In this document: positions 1-13,500 of the stretch, in pieces
How positions within the stretch are numbered: position 1 is the stretch's first letter
Layout: each line of letters begins with the position of its first letter
From: Magnolia sinica
Lineage: Eukaryota > Streptophyta > Magnoliopsida > Magnoliales > Magnoliaceae
Direction of reading: 5' to 3'
NCBI RefSeq assembly: GCF_029962835.1
Contig: NC_080575.1
Location: 41,268,336 to 41,332,335 of the forward strand
DNA: 64,000 nucleotides
Made by a program: the position numbers and the translations under genes
Notes under the pieces: model-generated
What the model saw: the letters and a program-made list of their open reading frames with translations, nothing else
The model's database searches: none
Told to the model about the DNA's origin: nothing

Positions 1-310
1 AGAAAAAGATCAAGGGGAAGAAGCAAAGAAGAAACAAGAAAGCAAAGAACAAACACCAAGGGAAAGAAAGAGCTTGCAAAAGACAGCAATGACATCTTTG
101 GAAGAGAAATCAGGGAAAAGAAATAGAGGAGCAAAAGCCAATCCCTGACCAGCGCCCTATCTCAAACTAATGGGCAAAAGGGTGTCGGGTAGGTGGTAGT
201 CGGACTATCGCCCACTGGCAGATCGCACGGCATTACACGTTGTCCCCTGCTGATGGGATAGGAGGACCTTGGAAAGGACCGTGGTCCAACGGACAAAGTG
301 GAGAAGTAAA

Positions 311-341
<31 letters not shown>

Positions 342-1453
342 TTCTCATGAGATGAAAAGAAAATGAATATCTCGCGAAAAATTGCAAAATCTCGCAAGAA
401 ACTGGGAATCTTGAGAACATGGAGAAAAATTCAGGAAAATACAAAAAAGGGAAAATCCCAAAAAATACAAAAAATGAAAAAATATAAGCCAAATCTGTTA
501 ATCAGCCCCACTAATTCGCTGGTAGAGGCAACATGATCATCTGGACTTATTCAAAATTTGCAATAAAAAACCGAACGACGACGCCCTCCTGCGAGATCCA
601 ACGGAAAAAAAAAATTCAAAAATGTTTACAATAAAATCCCCAAGGGGTATAGCCCCGCGGAGGATGGTTTTCAACAAACCAAATTTTCAATATATATATA
701 AAATTTGGCACACAATATACTAAGAAATCTCTTATATTTCCAAGTAGCGTCCAGTGCAAATAACAAAATAAGATTCGCCCCCTTTCAGTTTCTCCGAAAG
801 GCAATCGAATCCGTATGCGATATAAGTACGATTGGCCCGATTTTCGATATCAGGACAATCGTACAAATAAAATCCAAGTGATGATTCAATCTATCTCTAG
901 TAAGAATAACCAATTTAAAGTGGAGAAGATCCGTTGTAACCAAAGTATTAAAATCGGAAGACTGCATGGAAAAAAGTTGCTCACACATACCTAGTCCGAG
1001 ACACTTAGAAAGTCTGATCGAGTCTAAGTCAGTGTAGTAAGTTCCCCGTAAGGCCACAGAACGCACAGGGCAGCTAACCACTTTGACAATCAAACAGAAC
1101 AAGTACTCTTATGGTGATTACTTAGCAAAGAAAACAACAAGATCAAAACAGTATGTGAATCCCCGTAAAGCTGCAAAACGGGCGGGGGCCCTACTTTTCC
1201 AGACTTACCCTCTAATGCTATTATTAATCTGACGTGAAAAGTTGTAATTCGTGGTCTGTAATGCCGTAGAATGAGTAGGGACAATCACAACATTTTCCTC
1301 AAACCCTTATGATATGTGCGAGTCGTCTCTTTTCCAAACAGTAAACTAACTATGATATTATGGCAGGCAATGGATCTAAACCCTAACCAAAGGGTGGGGT
1401 GTCCACTCACTTTGGCATTCGGTTGCTCCTAACCTCTGCCAAAGAGGGGCATC
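1..1453 (+). mobile_element. 3' internal region of a truncated LTR retrotransposon
   Basis: No coding domain is recognisable here. The stretch ends in a polypurine tract (AAAGAGGGGCATC, 1441-1453) directly followed by TGTAGACACCCC, the typical start of a plant LTR, so it reads as the noncoding 3' internal part of an element whose body lies left of the window. A GA microsatellite lies at 317-341. Stop codons are frequent in all frames. Confidence 0.55.
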
Positions 1454-2075
1454 TGTAGACACCCCACCTAGGCTAGTAACTTAATAAGGCATGGATGACC
1501 CTTAGGAGTTAAACCAAAACCTCAACTGTAATCACTCCTCGAACTTGATCCAAACCCTAACCAAACCTGAACCATCACATTACCACAAACCCCAATTCAA
1601 GCTAGCATCCGAACCAGAGCATGCCCAAATGTTTATCCATTTTCCAGCCATCTTGAGCCAAACACTCGAAAAAGGCTTCAGGCTGATCTCATGGCCCGAA
1701 ATAGGCCCACTAGCCTAAACCACAGAAGTAACCACATCCGAGCTGTAGTTTGACTACTGCCGGCTGTAATCGGACTACCGCCCTCTCTCGACAGGTGTCT
1801 CCTTTAAGCACACAGCTGTTTCCCCTTCAAAAGTCAACTCTCATACAGAATTACCCCTAAGTTTTCACCCTATTTACCATCCTACCAAAGCCCAAGAGCC
1901 TATGAAAGTATGTCATGTGATATTGCCCTCCTCTAAACCAATCACAAGTTGCCACATCAGCATTTACCTTCCAAAAACCGTGGAATTACCAAAATGTCAT
2001 TATAAAAGACTATAAATAGCCTTCACCTCTTTTCATTTTAGACACCCAAGAAAATCCAAAGACACCAATCCACCA

Positions 2076-2121
<46 letters not shown>

Positions 2122-2877
2122 CTTGAATTCTCAAGCTCGCATCTTTAGCCCCCTTTCTAGCCTCCCCCAACCATCTCTTTAGCCTCCCAATCTCACTTGG
2201 GTCAATCATTCCCTACCATAGTGCATCCAAACATCCAAGCCATTTCAAGTGTAAGCTAAAGATCATTTCACCATCATTAACATTCATCGCATCATTATTT
2301 TCCTTCTCAACCCACTTGCTTCTCTAAGTTACCATTGAATGTATGCTCTATGACTTGCCGAATATCGAATCCTGTCACATCAGAAACTCATGGTAGCCTA
2401 GTCCCATTTTAATGATATTTTAGCACCATCACATTTCTTTCAAAAGTTCCTCTAGACATTCTTTGGATGTGTGCTCTGCAGCTTGCCGAAATCCCGGATC
2501 TTGCCACGTCAAAAATCCGAGTTTGTCCAATCCTATTTCAATATTATCAACATATCCCTTTAGATTGTTTTACCACACAAAGTAGACACCGTACATCTGT
2601 ACGGGCAGAGAGGGTGCCAAACACGTTCCCTCTCCGTAACCGTGGTCCCTTACTCAGAATCTCAAGCCACAAATCATGAGTCTATTTAAAGCAAGAGGGT
2701 CCTTGGATTCTCTGGCGTTGCATATTTTGTAGGTTTTATCCGACTGCAGGATTTTGGATCAAGTGGCTAGTGGCTACTTCAGGACTATCACATGACAATC
2801 CAAACTAGCTTGACCCCCCCTTGTCATCCACCGAAACTACGAAAACCAGCGTGGGTGCCGATTTCACAGTGTTCACA
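1454..2877 (+). mobile_element. 3' LTR of an LTR retrotransposon
   Basis: It begins TGTAGACACCCC right after a polypurine tract and probably ends in TTCACA at 2868 or TTCACA at 2877. A TATA-like box (TATAAATAG) sits near 2011, with a plausible transcription start about 30 bp downstream. The R/U5 part contains a long GA microsatellite. The 5' LTR is outside the window, so no target duplication can be tested. The exact right end is uncertain by about 10 bp. Confidence 0.6.
2080..2119. repeat. (GA)n microsatellite
   Basis: An uninterrupted GA run of about 40 bp inside the 3' LTR, just downstream of its TATA-like box. Confidence 0.95.
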
Positions 2878-4485
2878 ATATATTTTTAAGCGAATGTAAC
2901 GTAAGAGAATAAAAAACTAAGCTTGAATAGGATTAAACCTAAAATTAAAATATGCCAACAATTCAAATATTCTTTTTCCTATCAATACTTCTATTTGTAT
3001 GCCTCTATATACGTAAAATAAATAAATTTAAGACAATCTCTGTCACACATCATGCATTTTAGTAAAATAATCAAACATTGATCTCCATCCCAAATAACTA
3101 ATCGCTTGATAAATACTATAAATTCAGGGCATAGTATTTGAATCGACATACAATTCAGAAGCAATTATCTAAAGGGTGAACCTCTAGCGCCCTCTTCTTA
3201 AGGTGATACTGATCAATTGAGCTAAGCTCCGTATTCTTTTATGTGGTCCTTTTATGAGTGCCAAAGTTGCTATATGATGCACTCTCCCTCTCCTTCATAA
3301 TATACACGATGTTTTAAATATACATATTAACAATAGAGAACGATCCATCCTCCTACCATACGAACAATGTGCTTTTCTTCATGGAATAGCCTTGCGCTCC
3401 CTATCTCAAAAATACATATGCAGAATGTCGATAATATCATGTTTCTATTATGTTCATCATAATAACGATATTATGGATTCTATACTAATGAAATTATTCG
3501 TTAAGTAAAGTACTTGCACCTGCTATCTCCATGTGATGAATATGGGATACATTTCAATTGATCATGATTATCTTATGAATCACTTCGGCTATCCCCTAAA
3601 CATTTTGAATATGAAATAATATGCATTTTTTTTTTTTTTTTGCAAGATTTTATATATTGCTTGTTACTTCTTTTTTATACATGCAAGGCTATGGCCTTCT
3701 TCAATTTTTATCATAGAATTGAGAGCTATTTCATGGAATGCAATTGAGGGCTTGTCATATATCATAATATGAAATGTGAGAAAAACCTAGCATTAAATAA
3801 AACTCTTTAGTCCACGTACTTCTCCATTTTTGTTATATCTTGGCAATGTCTGTGAATGTCTATAAAAAATTTTCAATTAATAAAAACTTTATGTAAATAG
3901 AAATTTGTGATGCATGCATGAATTTGCAAATGTGTCATGTATAGGTCACTTGAAGATTGATGTTGGTACATGTAACGCTGAATGCTTGAACATGAACGAT
4001 TGCATATGTAGTACATTTGACACATGTGATGTATATGCATGAAACATTATATTCCCATATGCACCATCTTGGGGATAAGTTTTCCTCACATTTATCAAGT
4101 GTTTTTTACAACTATAGGCTGTTTATACCCATGGTCATATTTTGAATGCATTATGCACTTTTTAAAAAAAAATATATAAAAAAAAATTAATTTTAAATTT
4201 ATGTGTAATGAACCACATACAAGCTGTTTGGTTGGAACATTCATGCAGTACAAAGCTTTGTTAGCATCCAAATGCCTCTTACATTTCTTTAGATAAGTTC
4301 TTATCAAGGTGAGCCAAACTTTAACAATTTTAGTAAAAAGAGAACTTTTGACCTATTTTCTCGCCATCTGTATCATGTAAATTTTTTATTTTTATTTTTT
4401 AATTATATAAACTTTCTAAAAAGTGGATTTTCCTTGGATGGAATTTTCTCTTTTGTGTGTTTGGATGTACTTTGCAATGAAGCGA
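2878..4485. other. AT-rich intergenic DNA, no gene seen
   Basis: AT-rich sequence with frequent stops and no recognisable domain, splice pattern or terminal repeats. A poly-T tract lies near 3628-3642. Confidence 0.6.
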
Positions 4486-4865
4486 ATTGCGTCCGGGCCC
4501 GCTCGCCTCTAGAGAGGAACAGGCAGATTTGTGTGATGGCCCATCGCGATGTATTTGTTTATCCACAGTGTCTATCCCTTCTCTTAGATCATTTAAAGGC
4601 ATGAGCCTAAAAATGAGGTACATCCAATGCTCAAGTGGACCACACCAAATAGTAAGCTCGGGTTGCATTAAATGCATTGAGCATTAAATGCAAGAGTCAT
4701 ATTTGGTGTGGCCTACTTGAGCGCTGGATCTGCCTCATTTTTGGCTCAAATCTTAAAACAGTACGAGAGAAGTGATGGACGGCATGGATAAACAGAAACA
4801 ATATGGTGGCCTCCCACACAGATCTGCCTCTTCGTTGCTAGAGAAGGAAAGGGGTCCGACGCAAT
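4486..4865. mobile_element. Foldback MITE, distinct family
   Basis: The two halves are near-complete inverted copies. ATTGCGTCCGGGCCC at the left end matches the reverse complement of GGGTCCGACGCAAT at the right end. Pairing continues inward through the arms (TTTATCCAC, ATGAGGTACATCCA/TGGATCTGCCTCAT, CAAGTGGACCACACCAAAT) almost to the centre near 4680. Its inner arm shares words with the larger MITE family in this window, but the outer 80 bp differ. Open frames on both strands here only reflect the palindrome. Confidence 0.75.
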
Positions 4866-5496
4866 CCACTTTGCAAACCAAGTCGCATCTCACGGTCAAC
4901 AAAATAGGCAGTAAAACACCGATGAGCAAAAAACCAATCTGACTGAAAAAAACTAGGCGCGTAAAGCCCCTCTTATTCGGAGAGTAGGTGCATACAAACG
5001 GCCCTAATTAGGGTTTAACTCACCCATTTTGAGGGTGGTTCAAAAAGGCCTTTAATCGGGCAAGTGATTCGAGAGTTCCGTTATCTACATTACCGCAAGT
5101 ATATCATGCCTGAAAAATCTGTTGAAAGATCTTGGATATCCAACATTGGGCCTTTTCCTTCTCTAGCATTCCCTTGGTGGAGATTTTTGTGCATGGTCTA
5201 TTAACCGTAGGACACATACGAGCATGAAAGGGTCCCAGTAGATGATCATGCTTTTTGGTGTAGTACACACGAAATTTCAGTTTTGACAAGCGACTGATGC
5301 GTCCAAAACGTAGGACATTTGTTTATTGTGAAGTTGGACCATTAATATCATCGACAAGGCAATCTTAGCCATTTGATTTGTGCCCTAATGGTATAATGTT
5401 ACTTAGAGAATACACAACAGTCCTCATCATTCATTGGCAAAAAGGTCCTGGTCAGCCGATACACAGCAGTTTAATTGAGGCCCAGGTAATAGCTTA
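4866..5496. other. Intergenic DNA, no gene seen
   Basis: No domain, RNA gene or clear repeat boundary recognised. Short open frames end quickly and carry no plant protein signature I know. Confidence 0.5.
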
Positions 5497-5901
5497 GTGG
5501 GTGAGGACTTGACCGTGTGGCCCACCTTGATGTATGTGCTGTATATCCACACCATCTGTCGGTTTTTCCATCTCATTGTAGGGCATGACCCAAATCTCAA
5601 GTGGACCACACCATTGGAAACATTGAACGCCTGCCGTTAAAAAATTCCTAGGGACCACTGTAATGTTTATTTGCCATCTATTCTGTTGATAATGTCACAC
5701 AGACCTGGATGGAACGAAAACACAAATATGATCTAAAACTTTTGGGCCCCGGGAAGTTTTTAATGGTGGGCATTCAATTCATATTGTGTGGTCCACCTGA
5801 GATTTGGATCTGTTTCATTTCTGGGGCACGTCCTAAAATGAGCTGGGAACGTGGATATACAACACATGCATCAAGGTTGGCCAAGGTCAGGGCCTCACCC
5901 A
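5497..5901. mobile_element. GGGCCCACC-type foldback MITE upstream of RRP8
   Basis: The left arm (GTGGGTGAGGACTTGACCG, then GGCCCACCTTGATGTATGTG) is inverted at the right (ACACATGCATCAAGGTTGGCC, CAGGGCCTCACCC). The arms pair over roughly 190 bp, through GTCCACCTGAGATTTGGATC and AATGGTGGGCATTCAAT. A central loop carries the family hallmark ACAGACCTGGATGGA. The right end lies about 160 bp upstream of the RRP8 start codon, so the copy probably forms part of that promoter or 5' UTR. Confidence 0.8.
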
Positions 5902-6064
5902 AGATGGTTACAACAGACCAATGGGCTGGGCTACCGAACCACGGCGCACTTACAGAGTAGAAACCAACAGATACTGTGCATAGAACGAGTCGCACATCAT
6001 ATCTCCTGCGTACAAAGCACGTGGTACAAGCTACGAGCATAAGGCGGGCGAGAGATAACGAGCA
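5902..6064 (+). promoter_or_regulatory. Presumed RRP8 5' flank and 5' UTR
   Basis: This is the only unique sequence between the MITE and the RRP8 ATG. No convincing TATA box is visible, which is common for plant housekeeping genes. The assignment rests on position alone; a longer 5' UTR reaching into the MITE is equally possible. Confidence 0.35.
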
Positions 6065-6382
6065 ATGGAGAGCGGAAAAAAGAAAAGGAGAGAGATGAAG
6101 GAAGCGGTGGAGAGCGGAACTAGGAAAATGATAGATAGGGAGGAAGCAATGGACAGCGGAAAAAGGAAAAATCGAGGGAGGAAGGGGCGGCGGAAACCCA
6201 AGGAGAACTCCTTTGGATCTCACTCACCCTCCCTATCACGACAACAAGTCCCGCAGACAACAAGATCAGCAATTACTCAGCAGCAGCAGCAGCAGCCTCC
6301 ATCAAAGCGCAGAAAATGCATGGATGGGCCCAGCACTAGCTCTTGCTCATCTTCTTCAAAATCCACCCCCTTTCTTGACAAG
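6065..6382 (+). CDS. RRP8: RRP8 exon 1
   Basis: Codes residues 1-106, the basic N-terminal tail, the Q6 run and the start of the conserved block (KSTPFLDK). It ends in phase 0 at AAG followed by GTAACT. The open frame runs on to 6457 into the intron, but that extension is unlike RRP8. Confidence 0.9.
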
Positions 6383-9300
6383 GTAACTAACCCTTTGCCA
6401 ACCTTCATCGATCAAATTCATGAATGCATACATTTACACCATTCCCAACACATATGAAGCCCCTTACAGTGATTTCACATTATTCTTTACCAAAGATAGT
6501 CGATAATCAAAGCTTTATGCCTACCAGCCAACTATCGAAATGCAATCATCCTTGTTGGCCTCAAGTAATTACACACTACAGCGTTTGAAGCATTTTTCTT
6601 GCTCACATCGTCACCATTGAGATACTGATAAATTGCCCTAACCGCGAAAGCTCTAATGGAATGCATCTTGCTAAACCCTTAACTGGATCGCGTTCGCGGC
6701 GGCTCACTCTAGTGCGGCACTCACTTTGGCCTCTTTTCCTGATGGTGCTTTCCACTTGAAGAGAGTCTGGTTGCTGCACTCTGGTTGTCCAGGTAGCCAT
6801 TTCCGCACTAAGACAGCATGGTGGCTGCTCTCTGGTTGTCCAAGTAGCCCTTTCCATGTTGTGGTGGCTTTCATTTTGGTCCAGGTTGTCCTTTCCATTG
6901 GTAGCCCCATTGGTGACTTGAAAACGGAACATGGTGTTAGCTCTGATACCGATTGCTAAGAACCTAGCCAATATGCCAAACAGTGTTGGTAATATTGATA
7001 CTATCGGCTGATATTATCATTATCGCTGGCCAGCGATTTGAAACTCCGTGGAATTCGCTCAGAAATGAAAAATAAATAGGGAATTCTTTGTATCGTGCAA
7101 TATATCGCACAATATCGCAAAATATTGTGCGATATTGATGATATATCCCAATGTATCGTAAAATTTCCAATGATTTTATACACAATATTGTCTATATCTG
7201 TTGATATCGACAAAATCTTCTGTAGCCACCTACCACAGAATCTTTCTGTAGCGGCATTGTTTTCGGCGGTATGAGGCAAAATCCTCTCTCCTACCCCACA
7301 AATTCAAAAATATATATAGATAAATGTCTCTTACCTAAAGATGTAGTCGCCTTTGACCGGATTTGGTGGGCCAAACGTCGAGCGCCCCAGCTTAGGTAAG
7401 AAAATCATAAAACCTCCAATTTTATTTTATTTTTTTCCTTTCGGAGAGAAATTCCCGGAAAAAAAAAAAAACCAGATTGTTGTCGAGGTTTTCGGGATTT
7501 TGGTAGGGATGCCAGCGAGATTTTTGGGGCTTTCGAACTGAAATCCAGCACCTTTCAGAGCCTATGGAGAAGAAAATGATTCGAGAGGGTTTCCTCGACT
7601 CTCTCCTTATATAAGGAGTGGATTCGGTGCCTGTACGATGTATTTAGGAGGGTGCAATCCTTTTGGTGGGGCCCACCTTGATGTATATATTGTATATCCA
7701 TTCCGTTTATACGTTTTTAAATATCCATTTAGGTCATGAAACAAAGAATGAGGGAGATCCAAAGCTCAACTAGACCTCATCACAGAAAACAGTGGGGATT
7801 GAACGTTTACCATAGCAAAACTTATTGAGGGCCAAAGAAGTTTTCGATCACGCTGATATTTGTGTTTTCCCTTATTCCATATCTCCCTGGACTTATGAAT
7901 AGGTTGGATCACAAATAAACATTATGATGGGCCCTAGGAACGTTAAAAGTTTCAATGGTGGGCATCACTGTACCCATTGTTTCATGTGGTGAGGTCCACT
8001 TGAGCTTTGAATCGGCCTCATTCTTTGGCCGATTCCCTAAAATGATCTCTCCAAATGGATGGATGGTGTGGATATAACACATACATCATGATGGGGCTCA
8101 CAGTCAAGGTCCCACTCACATAGCTCGTCCGTTGTGCAACGCGGACTGAGAGTGGAGAGTGGATTAACAGTTACCGTGGAACAGCTTAGTGAGTATACCC
8201 TAACCATGTTGGGCCCATCTTGATGTTTTTTTTAATATATCCATGACAACCATCTGTTTTTCCATCTCATTTTAGGATGAGATCCTAAATCATCAAAATC
8301 CAAATCTCAGGTGGACCATACCAATAGAAACAGTGATGAATAACCATTAAAAACTTTTTATGGGCCATAAAAGTTTTGGATGAATCTGATATTTCTATTT
8401 TCCATTCATCCAGATCTTCTTGACATTGTCAACAGGTTGGATTTGCAAATAAACATTACAAAAACCTTATGATGGGCCCTTTGGATTTTTTAATGGTGAG
8501 GCACTAAATCACTATTGTTTCTTGTGGTGTGGTCCAGGTGAGATTTGGATCTGCATAATTTTTGGTATCCCATCCTAAAATGGGCTAGAAAAACGAATGG
8601 TTAGCGTTGATATACACAACATCATCAAGGTGGGCCCTACGGTAGGGGCAACACCCACTAAGCTACTACACGGGTAACACCTAATTTGTGTCCCTGTTTT
8701 GTGACGTCGATTGCCTAGTGCTATGTGGGCTCCGCATGATATATCAAGCCGTCCATTGATTTTTCCAGATTAATATAGAGCATGGGCTAAAAAATGAGGG
8801 AGATCCAAATTTGAGTGGACCACATCACAAGAAAACAATGGTGATTGAATGCCCACCATTAAAAACTTCCTAGAGCTCACTGTGATATTTATTTGTCATC
8901 CAACCCGTTGATTATGTCACGCACACCTGGATGAATAGAAAACACAAATATCAGCTTAATCCAAAACTTTTGTGGCCCTAACAAGTTTTTAATAGTGAGT
9001 GTTCAATCACCACTCTTTCCCATGGTATGGTCCATATGAGATTTGGATCTACCTCATTTTTAAGCTCATGCCATAAAATAGTCTGGCAAAATGGATGGAT
9101 GGAGTGGATAGGACACGCACATCATGGTGGGGGGCACAGAGCATTGTCAGCTTGTTCGCCATCCAACCTGTTGCCTGTTGGTAAGGTCACAAAGACTTGG
9201 ATGAAGAGACCACACAAATATCAGCTTGTTCCAAAGCTTTTGTGGCCCATGAAAAGTTTGTAATGGTTGATTACCATTGTTTCCTGTATTATGGTCCACC

Positions 9301-10240
9301 TAAAAAAAATTAAAATATTAATTTATTTTTATATCTTTTGCTTTTGAATACATTTGTTGTGTTTTCATTCATGTCTTGATACATTTATAAAAGTTATGCA
9401 TCATATTTGAATATAGTTACCTTTGTTCAACCAGACAACGCATAACTTAGGGTCCTATACAAAGGAAACCTCTTATATGCACTTGTTTTTTAAGATTTTA
9501 TGATTTAAAAGTGTGTATTAAGGTCTTTTTAAATAATTCCTGAAGTTTCATTGAAAAATTCAACCATTTTCCCAATGTTTCCCCATGTTTCCCAAAAAGT
9601 GCGATAAATTACCCGATACAAACGATATATCCCTTGCGAAAATCGATACGTATCTGTATCCCACGGTTGCGATACATTGCGCGATACCGATATTTCAAAC
9701 ACTGATGCCAAAAGCCCCAGGACTAATGGAACACATCAAGGTAGACCATTAACCAGATTGTAACAAAATGATTCATTTTTCCATAACAACTTAACTTTTA
9801 TATGCATGGATATATTAGCACGATGAATGATATCTTGCATCAGTGTAAAGGCTATGATATTTGTCTCTGAGATCTCTTCCGAATCTCAGTTTGTAGACCA
9901 TTGCAAGTCCTCCCATGGAAAACCATTGACTCATAGAAGCTTGCTGGCAAGAGGCAACTTTGTGCATGTGAGTGGGTTTCACAGCACCAATTGCATTGTT
10001 GGAATCTAGGCTGCGTCTGGACTTCAAGTTGTTTTGCTTCAGCTACTAAGCCTCAAGTAGCTGATCTCAGTTTCTACTGATTCAGTGCATAAGTATGTTT
10101 CGTAAAACAGCGTATTTATCAGCATACTTCAACTACAATCCAGCTGTGTCAGCGGTAGCTGCTGCTGGAACAGAGGCGACAGCCATAGTCAATGCCAGAT
10201 CTTTAAATCTCTCTCTCTCTCTCTCTCTCTGATCTTTAAA

Positions 10241-10279
<39 letters not shown>

Positions 10280-10460
10280 CTTTCTTCTCTCTCTCTCTCT
10301 CAGCCACGGTACCCATACTCACCGCCAGCTACCGGCCACTCCCTCTCTCAATCTTTCTTCTCTCTCTCTTTCTCTCTTCCTTTCCTCTCTCCATAAAACC
10401 CTTTTGAAAAAGCCCACACCACATCGAAACCCTAACCCTAACTGAAAATGGAAAACATGT

Positions 10461-10520
<60 letters not shown>

Positions 10521-13500
10521 CACCTAGATTGCAACGGCGTAGGAGGTCTTCCCTTCAACGAATGTAAAAAAAAACTTTTTATTTATTTATTTATTGAGTG
10601 TATAAGCCATGATAAGGTGTTCAACAACTCTTAAATGACATTTTACCTAACCACTTCTGTCACATAAGCTACTGATTTGCTGCTATCAGCCAAATCGTAT
10701 CTTTTCAACATGTGTTCAAATGCAGCCCTAGTGTGCGTCCTGGTCCCTAGTCACAATTGAAATGTCACATCTTTCAGGATTTCTATTTCCCCTTTTCACC
10801 ACTCTTTCCAAATACCTGAAGAAGCCTGGTAGTTAATGGACTTGTAGTTGTAGATAGATAGTTGAAGAAAATAACTATTTTAGTTTTAAGCATTTACATC
10901 ATTGCCGTATCAGTTAATAGGCAATGTGGCAAAAATGCATGTCATATGATTGTAAATGATCATGTTCATGTTAATTTGCTCAAAGTACTTTATGTTTACA
11001 TTTAATGAATTGTGGTTTTTTTATGTTTTCTTGAGTTTTCCTCTTCTATGAGAGGATATCCACAACCTTGATGGTATCCATGAATGCGCAGATGAGGGCT
11101 AGGTTGAAGGGTGGCCATTTCAGAATGATAAATGAGAAGTTGTACACTTGCAGGTATGGTTCTTTTCCTTTGTCTTTCATTGGTTTGCATATCCTATTGC
11201 TCGTATTTATCAAGCTTGTTAGAATCTGGGGCATTTAAAGATATACTCACAACTAGAAGTGTCAAGCTATGCCAAGAAAACGAACCAATGAAATTATATT
11301 GTTGGTGGATTTGAAAATTGTGCATTAGCTCTATGAACATTGGCTGCTTTGAAACTACATTGAATAACAATTTAAGTTTTGATATGCAAAGTGTTTGCGA
11401 CCATGAGCTATTAGAGAAAGCCAATTTGAGGTGGTCTCGTATTGGTTGTTTATCCACCCATTTTGCATAACCTAAGCGAGGCCCTGTTTGTATGTGAACA
11501 AGTATAAATATGCTGTGAATGCCAAAATGCTTGAGCTTATAGATGTAGTGGAAGTACTTCAGCTTTAAAATTAACATAGACAAGCTTGTTTCTGTAAACA
11601 AAATTAAAGTTGGCATCCATGCTGAAGAGGTTCTACTTTTTCCTAGCATTTAGAGTGGTGGTCTCATGATTTAGAATTGCAAAGAGCTTTACTTGGACAT
11701 GTGCATTATTGAATAGGAGAAGGAGACATAGAGAAGCCTGTTGTGAGTTGTATCCCTTTGTCTCAGATGGAGAATCTTCTGTTCAGGAAGGGAGGGAGGA
11801 CCATGGAGAAGTTTATTGCCAGAGATAAAATCATAGGAAGGACTGAGGGTTCACATGTCTAAGATATTACATAGAGGCTGAGGTGCAAAGGGTCCTTAAA
11901 CAGGTACCTTTCAAGAAAAAAAAAAAAGGCCATTAAGCGGGTAGACGGTCAAAAGTTTAAAGGAAATAGGTTAAGGTTTGTGAAGTCAACTATGGACCTG
12001 TAATGCATGAAAGAAAATAGTTAGGATAGGACAAGTTGACAACAGGAAGGGCAGAGGTAAGTATAGGCAAGGAGATGGAGACAGTGGGAGGTGTGAAAGA
12101 TTCTTCAGGAAGATGTTTGTCTCAAGGACTGGCAAGGCAGTAGGAAACAATTCAAGTGAGCTGGGCTCCTTGGGAAGCTATGAGATCTTGTTTAGCCCTT
12201 AGTTTGCTTGGAAATACCTCTGGTCCATAGGTTTTAGTTGTAAAGATAAAATAGTGATTAGAACTCTGATTGGGCAAGGGTACACTCTTTATTGAAGTAT
12301 GATGAATGAGCCTGACAAAGGTATGGAATATGGATCCAACTGGAGACGTTGGAGACCTTGGTAAGTTGCTCCAGGGGGGAGCCTTCTCAGCTAGGACTTT
12401 GTGTTGTTTGGTGTGATGGAAGATAAGCTCTAAGAGGGCTAAAGATGAGCTTGGTTTCAAATATTTGGAATACTTCCTTTTCCTTCTTTCTGGATACTTT
12501 GCAAGCAGTAGGCTCTTCTATATTGGACAGGTCTTGTAGGTGGACCAAACATTGCTACAGCTGGAACATGTTGAGTATGGTGGAGTGGAAGACCAGGGAC
12601 CATGGTTGGAAAAAAAAGAGATCTTCAAGCTGTGGCTGGCTTTTCTAGGTGAGTCTCGAGAAGGAAGATGCCACCCATAGTTTACCAACATGATGGATTG
12701 ACGGTGCGGAACTCAATGAGGTGTTGGCATTCTTATGGAACTTATAAAATGAAAACAACAAACGAAGAACTGTTATGAGTTTGGTTGGCAGCTTCAGCTC
12801 TGAAACCTACTATTAACATAAATAGAGTGCATTTAAACAAACATGGCAACAATATAACCCAAATATGCATCTGGAAGGGATAAAGTAATGATTTGGAAAA
12901 GTAGATTTCAATTGGGCATGTGCCACACACCTAAGTTTTGAATTGGCCTGATTTTTGGGCCCATGGCTAAAGGAAAGGCGGCATGCATGATGTTTGAGTG
13001 GATGCCATCAACACATCACAATGGGGCCTGTTATAGCAAAAATGTTTTCACTTAATAATTTTCCTACACACAGTGTGTGTGTGTGTGCGAACACATCCAA
13101 CTAATTTTACTATAAGTTACTGTCCACCCAATGGATACCTTTCAACCTACCATGTGGGTGTGACATCTGACCTACACAATAGGTTGGCCCCACTACGGGG
13201 ATCACCTTATGTAAAAATTAGCCCCAACTACTTATCAAGTGGGCCACACCATAAAAAATAATGTATAGCCACTGATAAATAATAAATACACATGTGGTCT
13301 CCCTGAAGAGTGGATGGGGTTGATTTTTATCCAAGGTGATCCTCCTGGCAGGGCTAACCTATTGGACGAGTTGGATTTCACACACACGACATGTTGGAAG
13401 GGTGGACTGTAACTTATCGTCCAACCAATTTGATATGTGCATCTCTCATATAGGGACCAAACCCTAATGTCCTAAAACTTTCGTACTACCTTTGGTGAAT

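Larger units (their letters stand above)
10009..10727. mobile_element. PIF/Harbinger-like MITE with internal CT and GA arrays
   Basis: Termini GGCTGCGTCTGGACTTCAA and, inverted at the right, GGCTGCATTTGAACACATG are flanked on both sides by CTA (10006-10008 and 10728-10730), fitting a 3-bp target duplication. Inside are (CT)n at 10208-10301 and (GA)n at 10464-10520, which are themselves complementary and could form a hairpin. The superfamily assignment rests on TIR style and TSD only. Confidence 0.5.

Noticed and set aside
4399-4687. Overlapping open frames on both strands
   Set aside because: They are mirror images produced by the palindromic MITE.
5774-6223. 149-codon - strand frame overlapping RRP8 exon 1
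   Set aside because: Antisense to a well-supported exon and a MITE arm; no domain.
10319-10558. Long Ser-Leu open frames
   Set aside because: Translations of the GA/CT microsatellites.
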